Notes under the pieces: model-generated
What the model was told of the DNA's origin: nothing
Seen by the model: only the letters and a program-made list of their open reading frames with translations
Databases searched by the model: none
Assembly (NCBI GenBank): GCA_034231615.1
Contig: CM067311.1
Location: 11,480,660 to 11,544,659 of the forward strand
Direction of reading: 5' to 3'
Length of the DNA stretch: 64,000 nucleotides
Source: Meghimatium bilineatum
Lineage: Eukaryota; Mollusca; Gastropoda; Stylommatophora; Philomycidae
Program-made: the position numbers and the translations under genes
Shown here: positions 23,117-33,236 of the stretch, piece by piece
How positions within the stretch are numbered: the first letter of the stretch is position 1
How the letters are laid out: every line of letters begins with the position of its first letter

Positions 23117-23576
23117 GTTCACTCCTGATCTAAAGCTGGCAGATCGTACCGTGTCCATTCTTGATCTAAAGTTGCAAAATCGTACCGTGTCCATTCTTGA
23201 TATAAAGTTGCAAAATCGTACCGTGTCCATTCTTGATCTAAAGTTACAAAATCGTACCGTGTCCATTCTTGATGTAAAGTTGCAAAATCGTACCGTGTCC
23301 ATTCTTGATCTAAAGCTGGCAGATCGTACCGTGTCCATTCTTGATCTAAAGTTGCAAAATCGTACCGTGTCCATTATTGATCTAAGGTTGCAAAATCGTA
23401 CCGTGTCCATTCTTGATATAAAGCTGGTAGATCGAACCGTGTCCATTATTGATCTAAAGTTGCAAAATTGTACCGTGTCCATTCTTGATATAAAGTTGCA
23501 AAATCGTACCGTGTCCATTCTTGATATAAAGCCGGTAGATCGTACCGTGTCCATTCTTGATATAAAGCTGGTAGAT
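23117..23576. repeat. Minisatellite, 36-bp unit, about 13 copies
   Basis: The unit contains TCGTACCGTGTCCATTCTTG and ATCTAAAGTTGCAAAA. Two subtypes (AAGTTGCAAAA and AAGCTGGCAG/AAGCTGGTAG) are interspersed. Open on both strands. Not coding. Confidence 0.95.
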
Positions 23577-23892
23577 GCTTTATTTCACTTGCTGAATCCA
23601 CGTACTGTCTCAACATGCTTTATTTCACTTGCTGAATCCGCATAGTCTGTCTCAACTTGCTTTATTTCACTTGCTGAATCCACGTAGTCTGTCACAACAT
23701 GCTTTATTTCACTTGCTGAATCCACGTAGTCTGTCTCTCAACATGTTTTATTTCACATGCTGAATCCACGTAGTCTGTCTCTCAACATGCTTTATTTCAC
23801 TTGCTGAATCCACGTAGTTTGTCTCAACATGCTTTATTTCACTTGCAGAATCCACGTAGTCTGTCTCAACATGCTTTATTTCACTTGCTGAA
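23577..23892. repeat. Minisatellite, about 42-44 bp unit, 7-8 copies
   Basis: The unit contains TTTATTTCACTTGCTGAATC and CACGTAGTCTGTCTCAACAT. Small indels (CTCTCAAC) shift the period. Confidence 0.94.
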
Positions 23893-24004
23893 TCTCTTTT
23901 AATTTTCTTCATTGTAATATTTCTCTCTCACTATTAGCGCAGGCATTATAAGGAGTCGTTTATATAATTTTATCCATTTCTAGAGTGTAGGTATGCGAGC
24001 TGAT

Positions 24005-24398
24005 TCAAAACAGGATCACTTATTTTGGCTAATGTGGCTGATCATTGGTCAAAACAGGATCACTTATCTTGGCTAATGTAATGTAGCTGATCATTGGTCA
24101 GAATAGGATCACTTATCTTGGCTAATGTAATGTGGCTGATCATTGGTCAGAATAGGATCACTTATCTTGGCTAATGTAATGTGGCTGATCATTGGTCAAA
24201 ATAGGATCACTTTTCTTGGCTAATGTAATGTGGCTGATCATTGGTCAAAACAGGATCACTTATCTTGGCTAATGTAATGTGGCTGATCATTGGTCAGAAT
24301 AGGATCACTTATCTTGGCTAATGTAATGTGGCTGATCATTGGTCAGAATAGGATCACTTATCTTGGCTAATGTAATGTGGCTGATCATTGGTCAATTT
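24005..24398. repeat. Minisatellite, 49-bp unit, about 8 copies
   Basis: The unit contains GGATCACTTATCTTGGCTAA and TGTAATGTGGCTGATCATTG. Ends about 600 bp downstream of the kinase gene stop codon. Confidence 0.95.
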
Positions 24399-24750
24399 GT
24401 GCATAATTCGTATCGCCAGCAATGGTAAGCACAGGGGAAAAATCTTCCAAGATATGTGAATCTGCTTGGAATAGGCAAATATGACTAATCCGGAAAAGGA
24501 TTTGATTTACTAAACATTCATAAGACATATTTATCACTTTAAAAATAAACACTTAATGGCGGTAAATGAGATATCAACAGCCATATAACATTCTCTCACT
24601 ACCCCCCCCCTCACACACACACACACATTCTACTTCACATATCGAGATAATGACATACACCACGGACATCTAGATACATACAAGGACTAAACACGAGAAA
24701 TTCACGTCACAATAGCAGGCGGAAGTAAGAAACATTTCCAGGATTCATTG
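24399..24750. other. Unique sequence with short (CA)n
   Basis: Includes a C-run and (CA)8-like tract near 24602-24627. Otherwise nothing recognised. Confidence 0.4.
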
Positions 24751-24853
24751 TTCAGTTTTATTATTTTTCTCTATATTTGTCAGGTAAAGTGATGCAACCG
24801 AGTCAAACTACTATCAAGTTCTTGAATCAATTTTCATCACCATAGCTAGAAAA

Positions 24854-24859
24854 TTTATT
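24854..24859 (-). promoter_or_regulatory. Candidate poly(A) signal of the FJX1-like gene
   Basis: AATAAA on the minus strand about 140 nt after the stop codon. A second AATAAA lies at 24757-24762. Either could end the transcript. The hexamer is common in AT-rich DNA. Confidence 0.4.
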
Positions 24860-24998
24860 TACTGTAACACAAATCCGAAAATATTTTCTTACAACCGACT
24901 GCTACTGTGACGTAGCAACTTTTGTAATTAGTCCTTGATTGTCACCAGATGTTCATTCATACACTCACAAATATACGAACATATATACATAGCAAATG

Positions 24999-26639
24999 CT
25001 ATCTGTTGAATAGCCGCTGACAGTGAATAATTTGTGTATAGACGTCATCAACTCTTTGCTGAAGAATCTTTATATTTTTTTCGGGAATGGACGCCAAATG
25101 TTTATGTAAGATCTCACTAGATGTAAATAAGGCGTGGATTTCTTCACCTATAGTTGACGACTCATGAAGTCTTTTTATAGTTTCTGCAGTGGACGGTCGA
25201 AATACACAGACTGACTGAAGTAATGTTTTATGGAAAGTTGAGTACTTGTCCAGAAGTCGGTAGCCGTGAAATAGACCAGATTCGTTGTCAAGGAAGACAA
25301 GACTTCCATCTGCCCGCTTCTCCAGATTGTGAGCTGGGCTATTCATCATTTGGTCATTCCACTGACTGTTAAACATATTGTTTATGACGCGATCAAGGTT
25401 GGCCGTAAGGTAGTCAAACACAATTAGATCTGACCACTGTAAGAGTTCGCACAGCTGTGAGTGAGTCTTGGACCCCAAAACTGCAAGTGTGGGTTCTAAT
25501 CTCCGTCCCTCGTCTCTAAACTCTGTAGGAATGTGGGCAGGTAATAGATTGTCGATATGCTGGGTAAGGACTACAAGTTTTGTTTCTGCCCATTGAGCTA
25601 ATGAAATCTGGAGATGTACTGTTCTCCATTTTGATGATAGAGTTTCTACTCTAGCTAGAACTGTAGGCGGAATGTTGGACATGTTGAATACACGCGCTAG
25701 ATAATAGGAGAAAATCTCGCCTTGTATCTGGTCAGTGTTTAGCCTATATCGTGCACAGGCCTTAGATGCGTCCCTGAAAGTGATTAACCTATTCTGCATT
25801 CTACCACAACCTTCAACCATATTCACGACGTCCAGTCCTTCAACTTGCTTCTTCCAAGCGTCTGCGTTATCTACTTTAAATGGTTTCGGGCACGATTTCT
25901 CTAACTGGGGCGTCCAGAGTACCCCATTAACGATGTGTTTAAAATGGGATGCATCGTTAGATATTTTTTCATTTTCGTATTTTAATGTTTCTTCCTTTCC
26001 TTCATTGACATTTCGTGTCTTTTGTAAATTTAACTTAACACTGACCATCATAGAAGCTTGTGAGCTATTGAGTAGCTTAACCTCTTGAAGGTGGTCACTG
26101 TTGTGTGCTGTCTTGAGAGATTTAGTATCTAGAACCACATCAGTGAGTTTGTCGCTTTCCATCGTGCCCCTGTGAACCATTGATATAGTTTCCGACACAA
26201 CTGGTTTTCTAAATTTACTCACTTCAACCACTAATGAAGACGGTTTTAAAGCTTCCATTAGGACAAACATTTGTTCTTTTGGTTTGAGTTCACTTTCTTC
26301 AATCAATATCTGGGGTGTAGACCCGAGAATCTCTTGTTTTTGTGTATTCACGATGATATAATCTTTCTCTGTATCTTGTTGCGATAGTGTAAATTTAACG
26401 CTGACGTTGGTCTCCAAATGTGATTTCGGAAACTGCTGTTGTTCCTCTTGTAAGGTGTTCTCTTCCAGCTTGCTAAGGCTCCTCCTAGATCGGAATGGCG
26501 ATGAGTTAAACAGAGGGTAACTCGGACCCTGTGGAATGTCTGCTGGGAGTGTGTTGTCAATTGGCAGCTGCAGAAGCAGGCCAAAGACAACGCCCAGGAA
26601 GAATCCTACACCTGTCATAATCAGTAATACAGTCCTCAT
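24999..26639 (-). CDS. FJX1: Four-jointed box protein 1-like Golgi kinase
   Basis: A 546-residue uninterrupted frame. The N-terminus (residues 4-27, LLIMTGVGFFLGVVFGLLLQ) is a signal-anchor helix of a type II Golgi protein. A poorly conserved stem (about 30-235) has RSRR at 50-53, a possible basic cleavage site, and N-glycosylation sequons at 45, 78, 191 and 319. The conserved kinase-like domain runs from about 240 to 535, with CGRMQNRLITFRDASKACAR (278-297), LIVFDYLTANLDRVINN (405-421) and the catalytic metal-binding DNE triplet at 451-453 within LVFLDNESGLFHGYRLL. In Drosophila, Four-jointed phosphorylates Ser/Thr in cadherin domains of Fat and Dachsous in the Golgi, tuning planar polarity and Hippo-pathway growth control. 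Vertebrate FJX1 is also single-exon but shorter (about 440 residues). The extra length here is in the stem. All key motifs are intact, so I judge it functional. Confidence 0.95.
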   Translation of the reverse strand: MRTVLLIMTGVGFFLGVVFGLLLQLPIDNTLPADIPQGPSYPLFNSSPFRSRRSLSKLEENTLQEEQQQFPKSHLETNVSVKFTLSQQDTEKDYIIVNTQKQEILGSTPQILIEESELKPKEQMFVLMEALKPSSLVVEVSKFRKPVVSETISMVHRGTMESDKLTDVVLDTKSLKTAHNSDHLQEVKLLNSSQASMMVSVKLNLQKTRNVNEGKEETLKYENEKISNDASHFKHIVNGVLWTPQLEKSCPKPFKVDNADAWKKQVEGLDVVNMVEGCGRMQNRLITFRDASKACARYRLNTDQIQGEIFSYYLARVFNMSNIPPTVLARVETLSSKWRTVHLQISLAQWAETKLVVLTQHIDNLLPAHIPTEFRDEGRRLEPTLAVLGSKTHSQLCELLQWSDLIVFDYLTANLDRVINNMFNSQWNDQMMNSPAHNLEKRADGSLVFLDNESGLFHGYRLLDKYSTFHKTLLQSVCVFRPSTAETIKRLHESSTIGEEIHALFTSSEILHKHLASIPEKNIKILQQRVDDVYTQIIHCQRLFNR

Positions 26640-26678
26640 TCTAACCTCGGACCATCACCGAGGATGCTCTACTATCGA

Positions 26679-26687
26679 CACTTTATA
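26679..26687 (-). promoter_or_regulatory. TATA-like box upstream of FJX1-like gene
   Basis: GTTATAAAG on the minus strand about 40-45 nt before the ATG. It would imply a very short leader. It conflicts with the alternative of a spliced 5' UTR, so only one of the two is likely to be right. Confidence 0.3.
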
Positions 26688-26867
26688 ACTGCTTCTCAGT
26701 GTTTTAGTAAATAAACCCGAGTTTCCATCGTGGCATTTGAATAGCGCCTCTGAAGGTGACCAGGTTGGTCTGGCTCTCTTGGATAAATTAGATGAAGCAC
26801 GTGCAGACTAATGAAGGATGTTATCTTCTCCTCAGAAATCAGATGTTACGATTATCTTTAAGGTTTC

Positions 26868-26890
26868 TGCAAACCTGAAAAAAGGAATAA
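26868..26890 (-). promoter_or_regulatory. Candidate 3' splice site in the 5' UTR of FJX1-like gene
   Basis: On the minus strand ATTCCTTTTTTCAGGTTTGC is a good polypyrimidine tract plus AG. It would start the coding exon about 235 nt upstream of the ATG, with a non-coding first exon further away. The donor is not identifiable by eye. Confidence 0.35.
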
Positions 26891-26929
26891 ATTATGTTAA
26901 AACTTACATTAGCAGATGTTCTGTTTTCT

Positions 26930-28060
26930 ATACAAACTATCTGATGTAATATACTTTTGCCGCTAACATACAACTATCTAATATAGTATAGTAACTGCTT
27001 AAATACAACTTTCTGATGTAATATAGTTTTACTACTTACTTGCAACTATATAGTGTATTATAGCAACTGTTTACACACAACTATATGTTATAGTATAGTA
27101 ACTGTTTACACAGAAATATATGTTATAGTATAGTAACTGTTTACACAGAAATATATGTTATAGTATAGTAACTTAGGGACCAAACCCGAAATAAAGGAAT
27201 GACGAAAACGGATGTGCTGGACCTCGGACGTCCAGGTCACAAAGTGGCCAACCGGGGTGCAAATAATCACAGTTCTACTGTGGAACTTGCAGCACAACGT
27301 ACTTCACGCTCCCCGGCAGAAATCACACGATAATTTCGTTGTGGTTACTTGAGAGCAAGAAGAAGGAGTATAGTAACTGTTTACACACAGTTATATGTTA
27401 TAGTATAGTAACTATTTACACAAAAATAAATGTTATGATATAATAACTGTTTACACAAAAATAAATGTTATAGTGTAGTAACTATTTACACAAAAATAAA
27501 TGTAATAGTATAGTAACTGTTTACACAACAATAAATTTTATAGTATAGTAACTGTTTACACAAAAATAAATGTTATAGTGTAGTAACTATTTACACAAAA
27601 ATAAATGTTATAGTATAGTAACTGTTTACACACAACTAAATGTTATAGTGTAGTAACTATTTACACAAAAATAAATGTTATAGTATAGTAACTGTTTACA
27701 CAAAAATAAATGTTATAGTGTAGTAACTATTTACACAAAAATAAATGTTATAGTATAGTAACTGTTTACACAAAAATAAATGTTATAGTGTAGTAACTAT
27801 TTACACAAAAATAAATGTTATAGTGTAGTAACTATTTACACAAAAATAAATGTTATAGTATAGTAACTGTTTACACCCAACTAAATGTTATAGTGTTTTA
27901 ACTATTTACACAAAAATAAATGTTATAGTATAGTAACTATTTACACAAAAATAAATGTTCTAGTATAGTAACTGTTTACACACAACTATATGTTATAGTG
28001 TAGTAACTATTTACACAAATATAAATGTTATAGTATAGTAACTGTTTACACACAGACAAC
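26930..28060. repeat. Minisatellite, 36-bp unit, 25+ copies, with dimeric substructure
   Basis: Unit of TATAGTATAGTAACTGTTTA plus CACAAAAATAAATGT. From 27420 on, units with GTATAGTAACTG mostly alternate with units carrying GTGTAGTAACTA, giving a 72-bp higher-order period. The first part (26930-27173) is diverged. A 193-bp element C fragment splits the array at 27174. Confidence 0.93.
27174..27366 (+). mobile_element. Element C, 5'-truncated copy inside the minisatellite
   Basis: Homologous to 7406-7606 on the opposite strand: GGGACCAAACCC, GACGAAAACGGATGTGCTGG, GGTGCAAATAATCACAGTT, AACTTGCAGCACAACGTACT and a tail GAGAGCAAGAAGAAGGAG. Flanking AGTATAGTAACT on both sides (27162-27173 and 27367-27378) fits a target duplication, though the surrounding array contains the same words. 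Confidence 0.85.
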
Positions 28061-28525
28061 TTATTCAATATAATGACAATAAATACAGAGTATCAATAAC
28101 AAAACTTTCTATTGACTACAACAGCTGGGAAAATCTAGTCGAATATAAAATGGCTTGGACGTCATTTTGTACTGATTTATCAGTATTGGCACCCTTTAGA
28201 CCTTCACCAGTTATGAATCTTATTATTATTATTATTAAATCATAGGTCACTATCGCTTTGCATTGACTTATTACTTCTGTAACAAAACTCTACCTAACAC
28301 ACACGAATCGGCTACTGAAACCGTGTAAGACAAAAAGGAACGTACATCTTATAAGCAACCATATGCAGTTAAATCCCCGTATAAGAACTTTGTTCAAAAC
28401 GTCGAAATGTTATGTAATAACAGAATTTCGTGATCTACATTACAAACAATAGAGACTATAATTGCATTTGTTGAACAGTGTTGTTAAATAATGAGATTTG
28501 TTATATTGCGCTATAGGGGGAGTAT
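28061..28525. other. No recognisable feature; short (TTA)n near 28220
   Basis: Unique sequence with a brief ATT-repeat tract. Confidence 0.4.
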
Positions 28526-28727
28526 TTCATTCATTCATTTATTCATTCATTTTCCTTTTTGCACTGAAGTTATCGCATAGGGCAGAGGTCATCTCTCCAA
28601 TTCTGTTCAAAGCTATTCTGTGCAGTTCTTGAATAGTATGGAAATAGATTGATTTACTTTCTCTAAGTATTGTTCTTCTGAGTGGTTTTTTTTGGGTCTA
28701 CCCCTTGCTCTTTAGCCTGTAGGTGTC
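28526..28727 (-). pseudogene. LINE (RTE-like lineage 2) 3' end with (AATG)n tail
   Basis: The minus strand reads RARGRPKKTTQKNN, then (frameshifted) NRIGEMTSALCDN, matching the last ~50 residues of the lineage-2 element at 2165-2445. It ends in AATGAATGAATAAATGAATG, a tetranucleotide tail characteristic of RTE-type retrotransposons. Confidence 0.7.
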
Positions 28728-28767
28728 CAAGAGGGAGTATACTGTATTTATGTATTGAATACAAACT

Positions 28768-28923
28768 TCTGCCGAGACGGATGTGTTAGGTCATTGGCGC
28801 AAACAAAATGGCAACACAACACATTTCTATTCTCTGGACTACATCCTGCAGGAAATCTAGAATGGATCATGGTCCTGCTACAAGAGAGATCCAGATGGAG
28901 TTTGAGAATGAACGCTGAAGAAG
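28768..28923 (+). mobile_element. SINE-B, full-length copy with target duplication
   Basis: 156 bp between AATACAAACT at 28758-28767 and AATACAAACT at 28924-28933, an exact 10-bp target duplication. Contains GACGGATGTGTTAGGTCATT, GGACTACATCCTGC, GGACCATGATCC-region relics and GAATGAACGCTGAAGAAGAA. Confidence 0.92.
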
Positions 28924-28933
28924 AATACAAACT

Positions 28934-29375
28934 ATTGCATATAATACAAACACCAGAATAACACTATTCAAAACAATTATTATGCCAACGCTGTGATAAA
29001 ATGCCAAACATGGACAACGACAACACAAGACAAATGTAAACTTATGACAGCTGAAATGACATGCTTATGCATAATCCTAGAAATATTGCTAAGAGTCAGA
29101 GTGAGGAGTGAGAACATTAAACAAAGAACCGGCATCACCCCAATCTTGGAATATATTAAGAGACAACAGATCAAATGGTTTGCATACATCAACAGACTAC
29201 CATCAGACAGCATACCACAGCAAGCTATGCTACACAGATACAGCTAAGGCAGAACTAGACGCCGACCACGAAAACGATAAAAAAAAGAGGCGATAAAATC
29301 CACGATATACTCAGCACACATGAGGACCAGAGAACTCTTTTACCTCTGACGTTGAAAGGCAATACAGGGTTTAGC
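28934..29375 (+). pseudogene. LINE (lineage 3) reverse-transcriptase C-terminus
   Basis: ITLFKTIIMPTL leads into KCKLMTAEMTCL, then SENIKQRTGITPILEYIKRQ, QIKWFAYINRLPSDSIPQQA and MLHRYS before a stop. Degraded GRPRKR follows. Homologous to 2690-3115. The 3' terminus CAGGGTTTAGCGAA passes directly into the GATA array. Confidence 0.82.
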
Positions 29376-29554
29376 GAATAGATTAGATAGATAGATAAGA
29401 TAGATAAGATAGATAAGATAGATTAGATAGATTAGATAGATTAGATAGATTAGATAGATTAGATAGATTAGATAGATTGATAGATTGATAGATTGATAGA
29501 TTGATAGATTGATAGATAGATAGATAGATAGATAGATTGATAGATTGATAGATT

Positions 29555-29632
<78 letters not shown>
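29376..29632. repeat. (GATA)n-type microsatellite, about 255 bp
   Basis: Begins as TAGATTAGA and TAGATAAGA mixtures, becomes GATTGATA and ends as pure GATA. It starts exactly at the 3' end of the LINE copy, so the LINE tail may have seeded it. Confidence 0.96.
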
Positions 29633-30344
29633 CTGACTATTTTAGAATATTTATTATAACTGTATATATTATTCCTATGTGTTTTAGATAATCATATATA
29701 GTTCTCTACACTTCTACGTCTATTATTCATGCATCGAAACAAACTGTTTTCCAAATAATCCCAAAATGGCGATATCTGTCGAGTCACGTAAAGCTAACGA
29801 TAAAAGAGATGGCTACTTTATTTATTATCATAATAACCGTCAATCGAGAACAGGCAATTCGTTCACTCACACACCCTCGCCTGTGCTTGTACTCATACAT
29901 ACAGAAGCGCACCCTTGCTGGAGCAATGCAATGTTAGTGCGTCTTGTTTCTCCCTTATTCTAAGTCAATATTTTCTGAAACAATATTCAGAAGTGCCGCG
30001 TGTCAATATCCAATGACATTCTTCAACATAGCTAGATTCTATTATTACTCAGACTAGAGACTGGATTCGAGTATTTCAGAAAATCTAAAGCCAACATCCT
30101 TGAGTTATATTAGCTATCACAGAATAGTAGGATATTAGAATATCTATCAGCAACGTTTAGAATAACTTGGTTTTATTTTGTTTGTCTCAAGCGTTACTTA
30201 TTTACTTTGGCGACGTGTTTCTATGCATTGTTTTTATGTTATCTGTTATGACTTATATTTATGTTTTTCTTAATGGATAATCTAGACAGTTTCTATTTTA
30301 TATTTTTAACCTTGTTTCTTCTTATTTTTTTTATCCTCCTGAAG
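29633..30344. other. No recognisable feature
   Basis: Unique AT-rich sequence. Confidence 0.45.
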
Positions 30345-30415
30345 ATCTCCATTGCGCAGTGGTTTTCCACATTAACACTTCGCTCTTTATGTCGTTGATT
30401 CGAATCCGATCACGG
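30345..30415 (+). mobile_element. tRNA-like SINE head
   Basis: ATTGCGCAGTGG (A-box-like) is followed about 40 nt later by GATTCGAATCC, a very good B-box match. No complete cloverleaf is obvious, so I call a SINE head or tRNA pseudogene rather than a tRNA gene. Confidence 0.6.
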
Positions 30416-30532
30416 CACATTTTATACAGGGGGCATTTTTTGGGAGATCCCTGGGAATTATCATTCAAATCTTAGGCATTAAAAGATACGAGTGATACTC
30501 TGAGTGTGTCGTTTCAATAAAAGAAACGTAGT

Positions 30533-30747
30533 ACATATGGGGTAATGTAATATATAATACCATATGGGGTAATGTAATATATAATACCATATGGGGTAAT
30601 GTAATATATAATACCATATGGGGTAATGTAATATATAATACCATATGGGGTAATGTAATATATAATACCATATGGGGTAATGTAATATAGAATACCATAT
30701 GGGGTAATGTAATATAGAATACCATATGGAGTACATATGGGGTAAAC
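30533..30747. repeat. Minisatellite, 27-bp unit, about 8 copies
   Basis: The unit contains CCATATGGGGTAATGTAATA and TATAATA. Free of stops in all three minus-strand frames, giving three overlapping artificial ORFs. Confidence 0.96.
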
Positions 30748-30769
30748 AATCAAGGTAATCATTTATATC

Positions 30770-30962
30770 TGTGGAATGCTTTATGGCATCTGAATATTTT
30801 ATGGCTTTTGAATATTTTATGGCTTTTGAATATTTTATGGCTTTTGAATATTTTATGGCTTTTGAATATTTTATGGCCTTTGAATGCTTTATGTATTTTG
30901 AATACTTTATGGCTTTTGAATATTTTATGAACTTTGAATACTTTATGGTTTTCTTTACAAGA
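30770..30962. repeat. Minisatellite, 18-bp unit, about 10 copies
   Basis: Unit ATGGCTTTTGAATATTTT, beginning about 20 bp after the 27-bp array. Confidence 0.94.
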
Positions 30963-31029
30963 GATGCCAATGTTATGTGTTAACCTCATATATGGCATAT
31001 ATAGAAGGTTCAACAATAAAACAGTTTCG

Positions 31030-31423
31030 ACAATAATATAGGGTCCACAATATATAAACATATAAGCATGGGAACACTTATAAAATCGGTTGGAAAAATT
31101 TGCACCAGAAACACGAAATAGAATAGAATAAGCAAAAACAGATTTTCAAAAAATGAATAGCATCTTTTGCAACAGGTTTCTGTCAATAGCAGTACGGCAA
31201 GGAGTCTTTCCATGCTGTATAAAGCGACTTCTGTCATATGGAAGCGAGTCATGGACAATAACTAAACAAACAAGTGGGAAATAGAGGCCACATAAAAAGG
31301 GTTCTTCAAGAGAATGCTGAGAATGCCACGGACAGCTAGAAAGACCAGGGAAGATACACCGAGGGAGGCTGACACCAAAGGGAAGTCACTTCATCTGAAA
31401 GAAACTGTCCACACTTATTGCAC
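31030..31423 (+). pseudogene. LINE (RTE-like lineage 1) reverse-transcriptase fragment
   Basis: KTDFQKMNSIFCN, LLSYGSESWTITKQ and FFKRMLRMPRTARKTREDT correspond to the thumb and C-terminal motifs of the 5163-5875 copy. Frameshifted, and cut off at 31423 by the SINE-B insertion. Confidence 0.78.
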
Positions 31424-31587
31424 CCGCTTAAGACGGATGTGTCTGGCCATTGGCGTAAATAAAACGGCGACACAACGCATTTCCATTCTCTGGACTAAAT
31501 CATGCTGGAAATCTAGAAGGACAATTGTCCTGCCACAAGAGAGATCTGACGGGAGTTTGAGAATGTACGCTGAAGAAGAAGAAGAAT
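31424..31587 (+). mobile_element. SINE-B, full-length copy
   Basis: Bounded by TTATTGCAC (31415-31423) and TTATTGTAC (31588-31596), a 9-bp duplication with one mismatch. Landmarks: AAGACGGATGTGTCTGGCCA, CGACACAACGCATTTCCATT, CTGGAAATCTAG and a (GAA)n tail. Confidence 0.9.
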
Positions 31588-31596
31588 TTATTGTAC

Positions 31597-32345
31597 AAAT
31601 ACAATATAATACAAAACAGGCAAAATTGAAGGAAAAGGAACAAATAATGACAAAGACAGAAGATGGTGGACAGTTTGAAATCGTGGCATGGTTGAGTGTC
31701 AGAAGTTGAGTAGAGCCTCAAATCTGCAAATAACATTTTGAGGATATCAATAATTGATTATAAACCCGGAACGGCACATGATGATGATGATGTCTTAATT
31801 TATAAATTTGTTTTTCAAAGTTACATTTAATTTAGTTTCCTTAATTGAGATCATACAAATGATCTATAAAATAATTCTGAGTGTGCTTTGCATGACCATA
31901 AATATTTTTCTGTACGGATCTATAATTTCTATATAAATCTGCCTTTTTTTTGCGTAGATCTACTGGTTGTATAAACTCACTACGATTTTACTCTTGTTTC
32001 TGGATCGTTAACAAATCTTGTGTGCTGACCCCCTATTCAAGTATTTCTTCTTTATTACCCTTTTGATTTCTCCTTTTCTTTTCCTTTAAATGTTCATTTT
32101 ACTATCTTCTAAATCAGACAGTAACTAAATCTCTTCTACTTGCGGAGGATTTAACTTCCGCTCGCTCTTTCTCTTTTTATATATTTTATCTCTCTCATAT
32201 CACGTGTTAAGCTCCTCTCTCTAACATCTATCTATCCCAATACTTCACTTCTCACTCTCTTCAACGTTATTATTTACCCATTCCTCCTATTCTCTCGCCA
32301 TACCATATATGAGTCTCTATGTAGGTTTGCTGTTTATATGTTCTT
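31597..32345. other. No recognisable feature
   Basis: Unique, partly pyrimidine-rich sequence. Confidence 0.4.
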
Positions 32346-32349
32346 ATTC

Positions 32350-32385
32350 GTCCCGATGAAGGTTTCCTAGTCGAAACGTCGTCTG
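32350..32385 (+). mobile_element. Penelope-like/retrozyme relic with hammerhead-like core
   Basis: CCCGATGAAGG, a short hairpin, then TCGAAACGTCG resembles the hammerhead core (CUGAUGA - stem II - GAAA) carried at the ends of Penelope-like elements. One core base (U to C) differs. No GIY-YIG or reverse-transcriptase frame adjoins it. Confidence 0.5.
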
Positions 32386-32806
32386 TAATTGTATTTTATT
32401 GTTAGTTTATAGTTCTATATTATCGGTAACACTTAATATATTTCCCAGCATACCTACACTCAGCTTACTAATTTCCGGCGTTTTGTCTCGCAACACTCAT
32501 GCAATCTTATAGATAAGGGCGAGGGGGACGTTCAACACCCACCCTGGCCCCCATTCAGGAAATCATCAAAGCATGAACTTTAGTGCAAGGAATTTAGCCA
32601 AAAGTTTGGTAAATACCCCTCCCAACTTTAACGAGTTTACGCAAACAGGTAATTAAATTTCGCATGTAACAAGTAAATAGACACGAAGATGTGCTATTGA
32701 CCCTTTGTATTTGATGACCCCCTCCCCTATTTCTTATTGAAGAAACATCGACGTCCCTGCACTTGTAATTTATCTGAACTAATAGGCAAGGTCATACCTC
32801 TAGCTA

Positions 32807-32971
32807 CCACCGAAGACGGATATGTCGGGTCATTGGCGCAAATAAAAAGGTGACACAACGCATGTCCATTCTCTGGACTACATCCTGCTGGAAATCTAGC
32901 AAGATCATGGTCCTGCTTCAATGGCGATACAACGGGAGTTTGAGAATGAACGCTGAAGACAAAGAAGAAGA
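32807..32971 (+). mobile_element. SINE-B, full-length reference copy
   Basis: 165 bp flanked by an exact 13-bp target duplication ATACCTCTAGCTA at 32794-32806 and 32972-32984. Starts CCACCGAAGACGGATATGTC and ends GAATGAACGCTGAAG plus A/G-rich tail. This copy best defines the family's ends. Confidence 0.95.
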
Positions 32972-33118
32972 ATACCTCTAGCTAAATTTCATAAGATAAT
33001 GTAACATGACCAATTGACTAGATACATTATGAATCACAGTGAATAGCTGTTGAAACGGAGAACGGAGCACTTATGGGAAAGTCCCATGTGCAGTGATGCT
33101 ATTTTCTAATTACTATTC

Positions 33119-33236
33119 TCTTTCAGCAGGACCATGACCCTACTTGATTTCCAGCAGGATGTAGTCTAGAGAATGAAAATGCGTTTAGTCGCCGTTTTAT
33201 TTGCGCCTATGGCCTGACACATCCGTCTTCGGCGGA
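33119..33236 (-). mobile_element. SINE-B, 3'-truncated copy
   Basis: From CAGGACCATGACCCTAC through CAGCAGGATGTAGTCTAGAG to CACATCCGTCTTCGGCGGA. The (GAA)n tail side is missing. Confidence 0.8.

Noticed and set aside
15918-23645. Repeat proteins at 15918-16589, 16128-16529, 19747-20046, 22946-23554 and 23082-23645
   Set aside because: All lie within arrays with periods of 36 or 45 bp, and several overlap on opposite strands.
26348-26590. Alternative minus-strand frame inside the kinase gene
   Set aside because: A shadow frame of the FJX1-like coding sequence without any motif.
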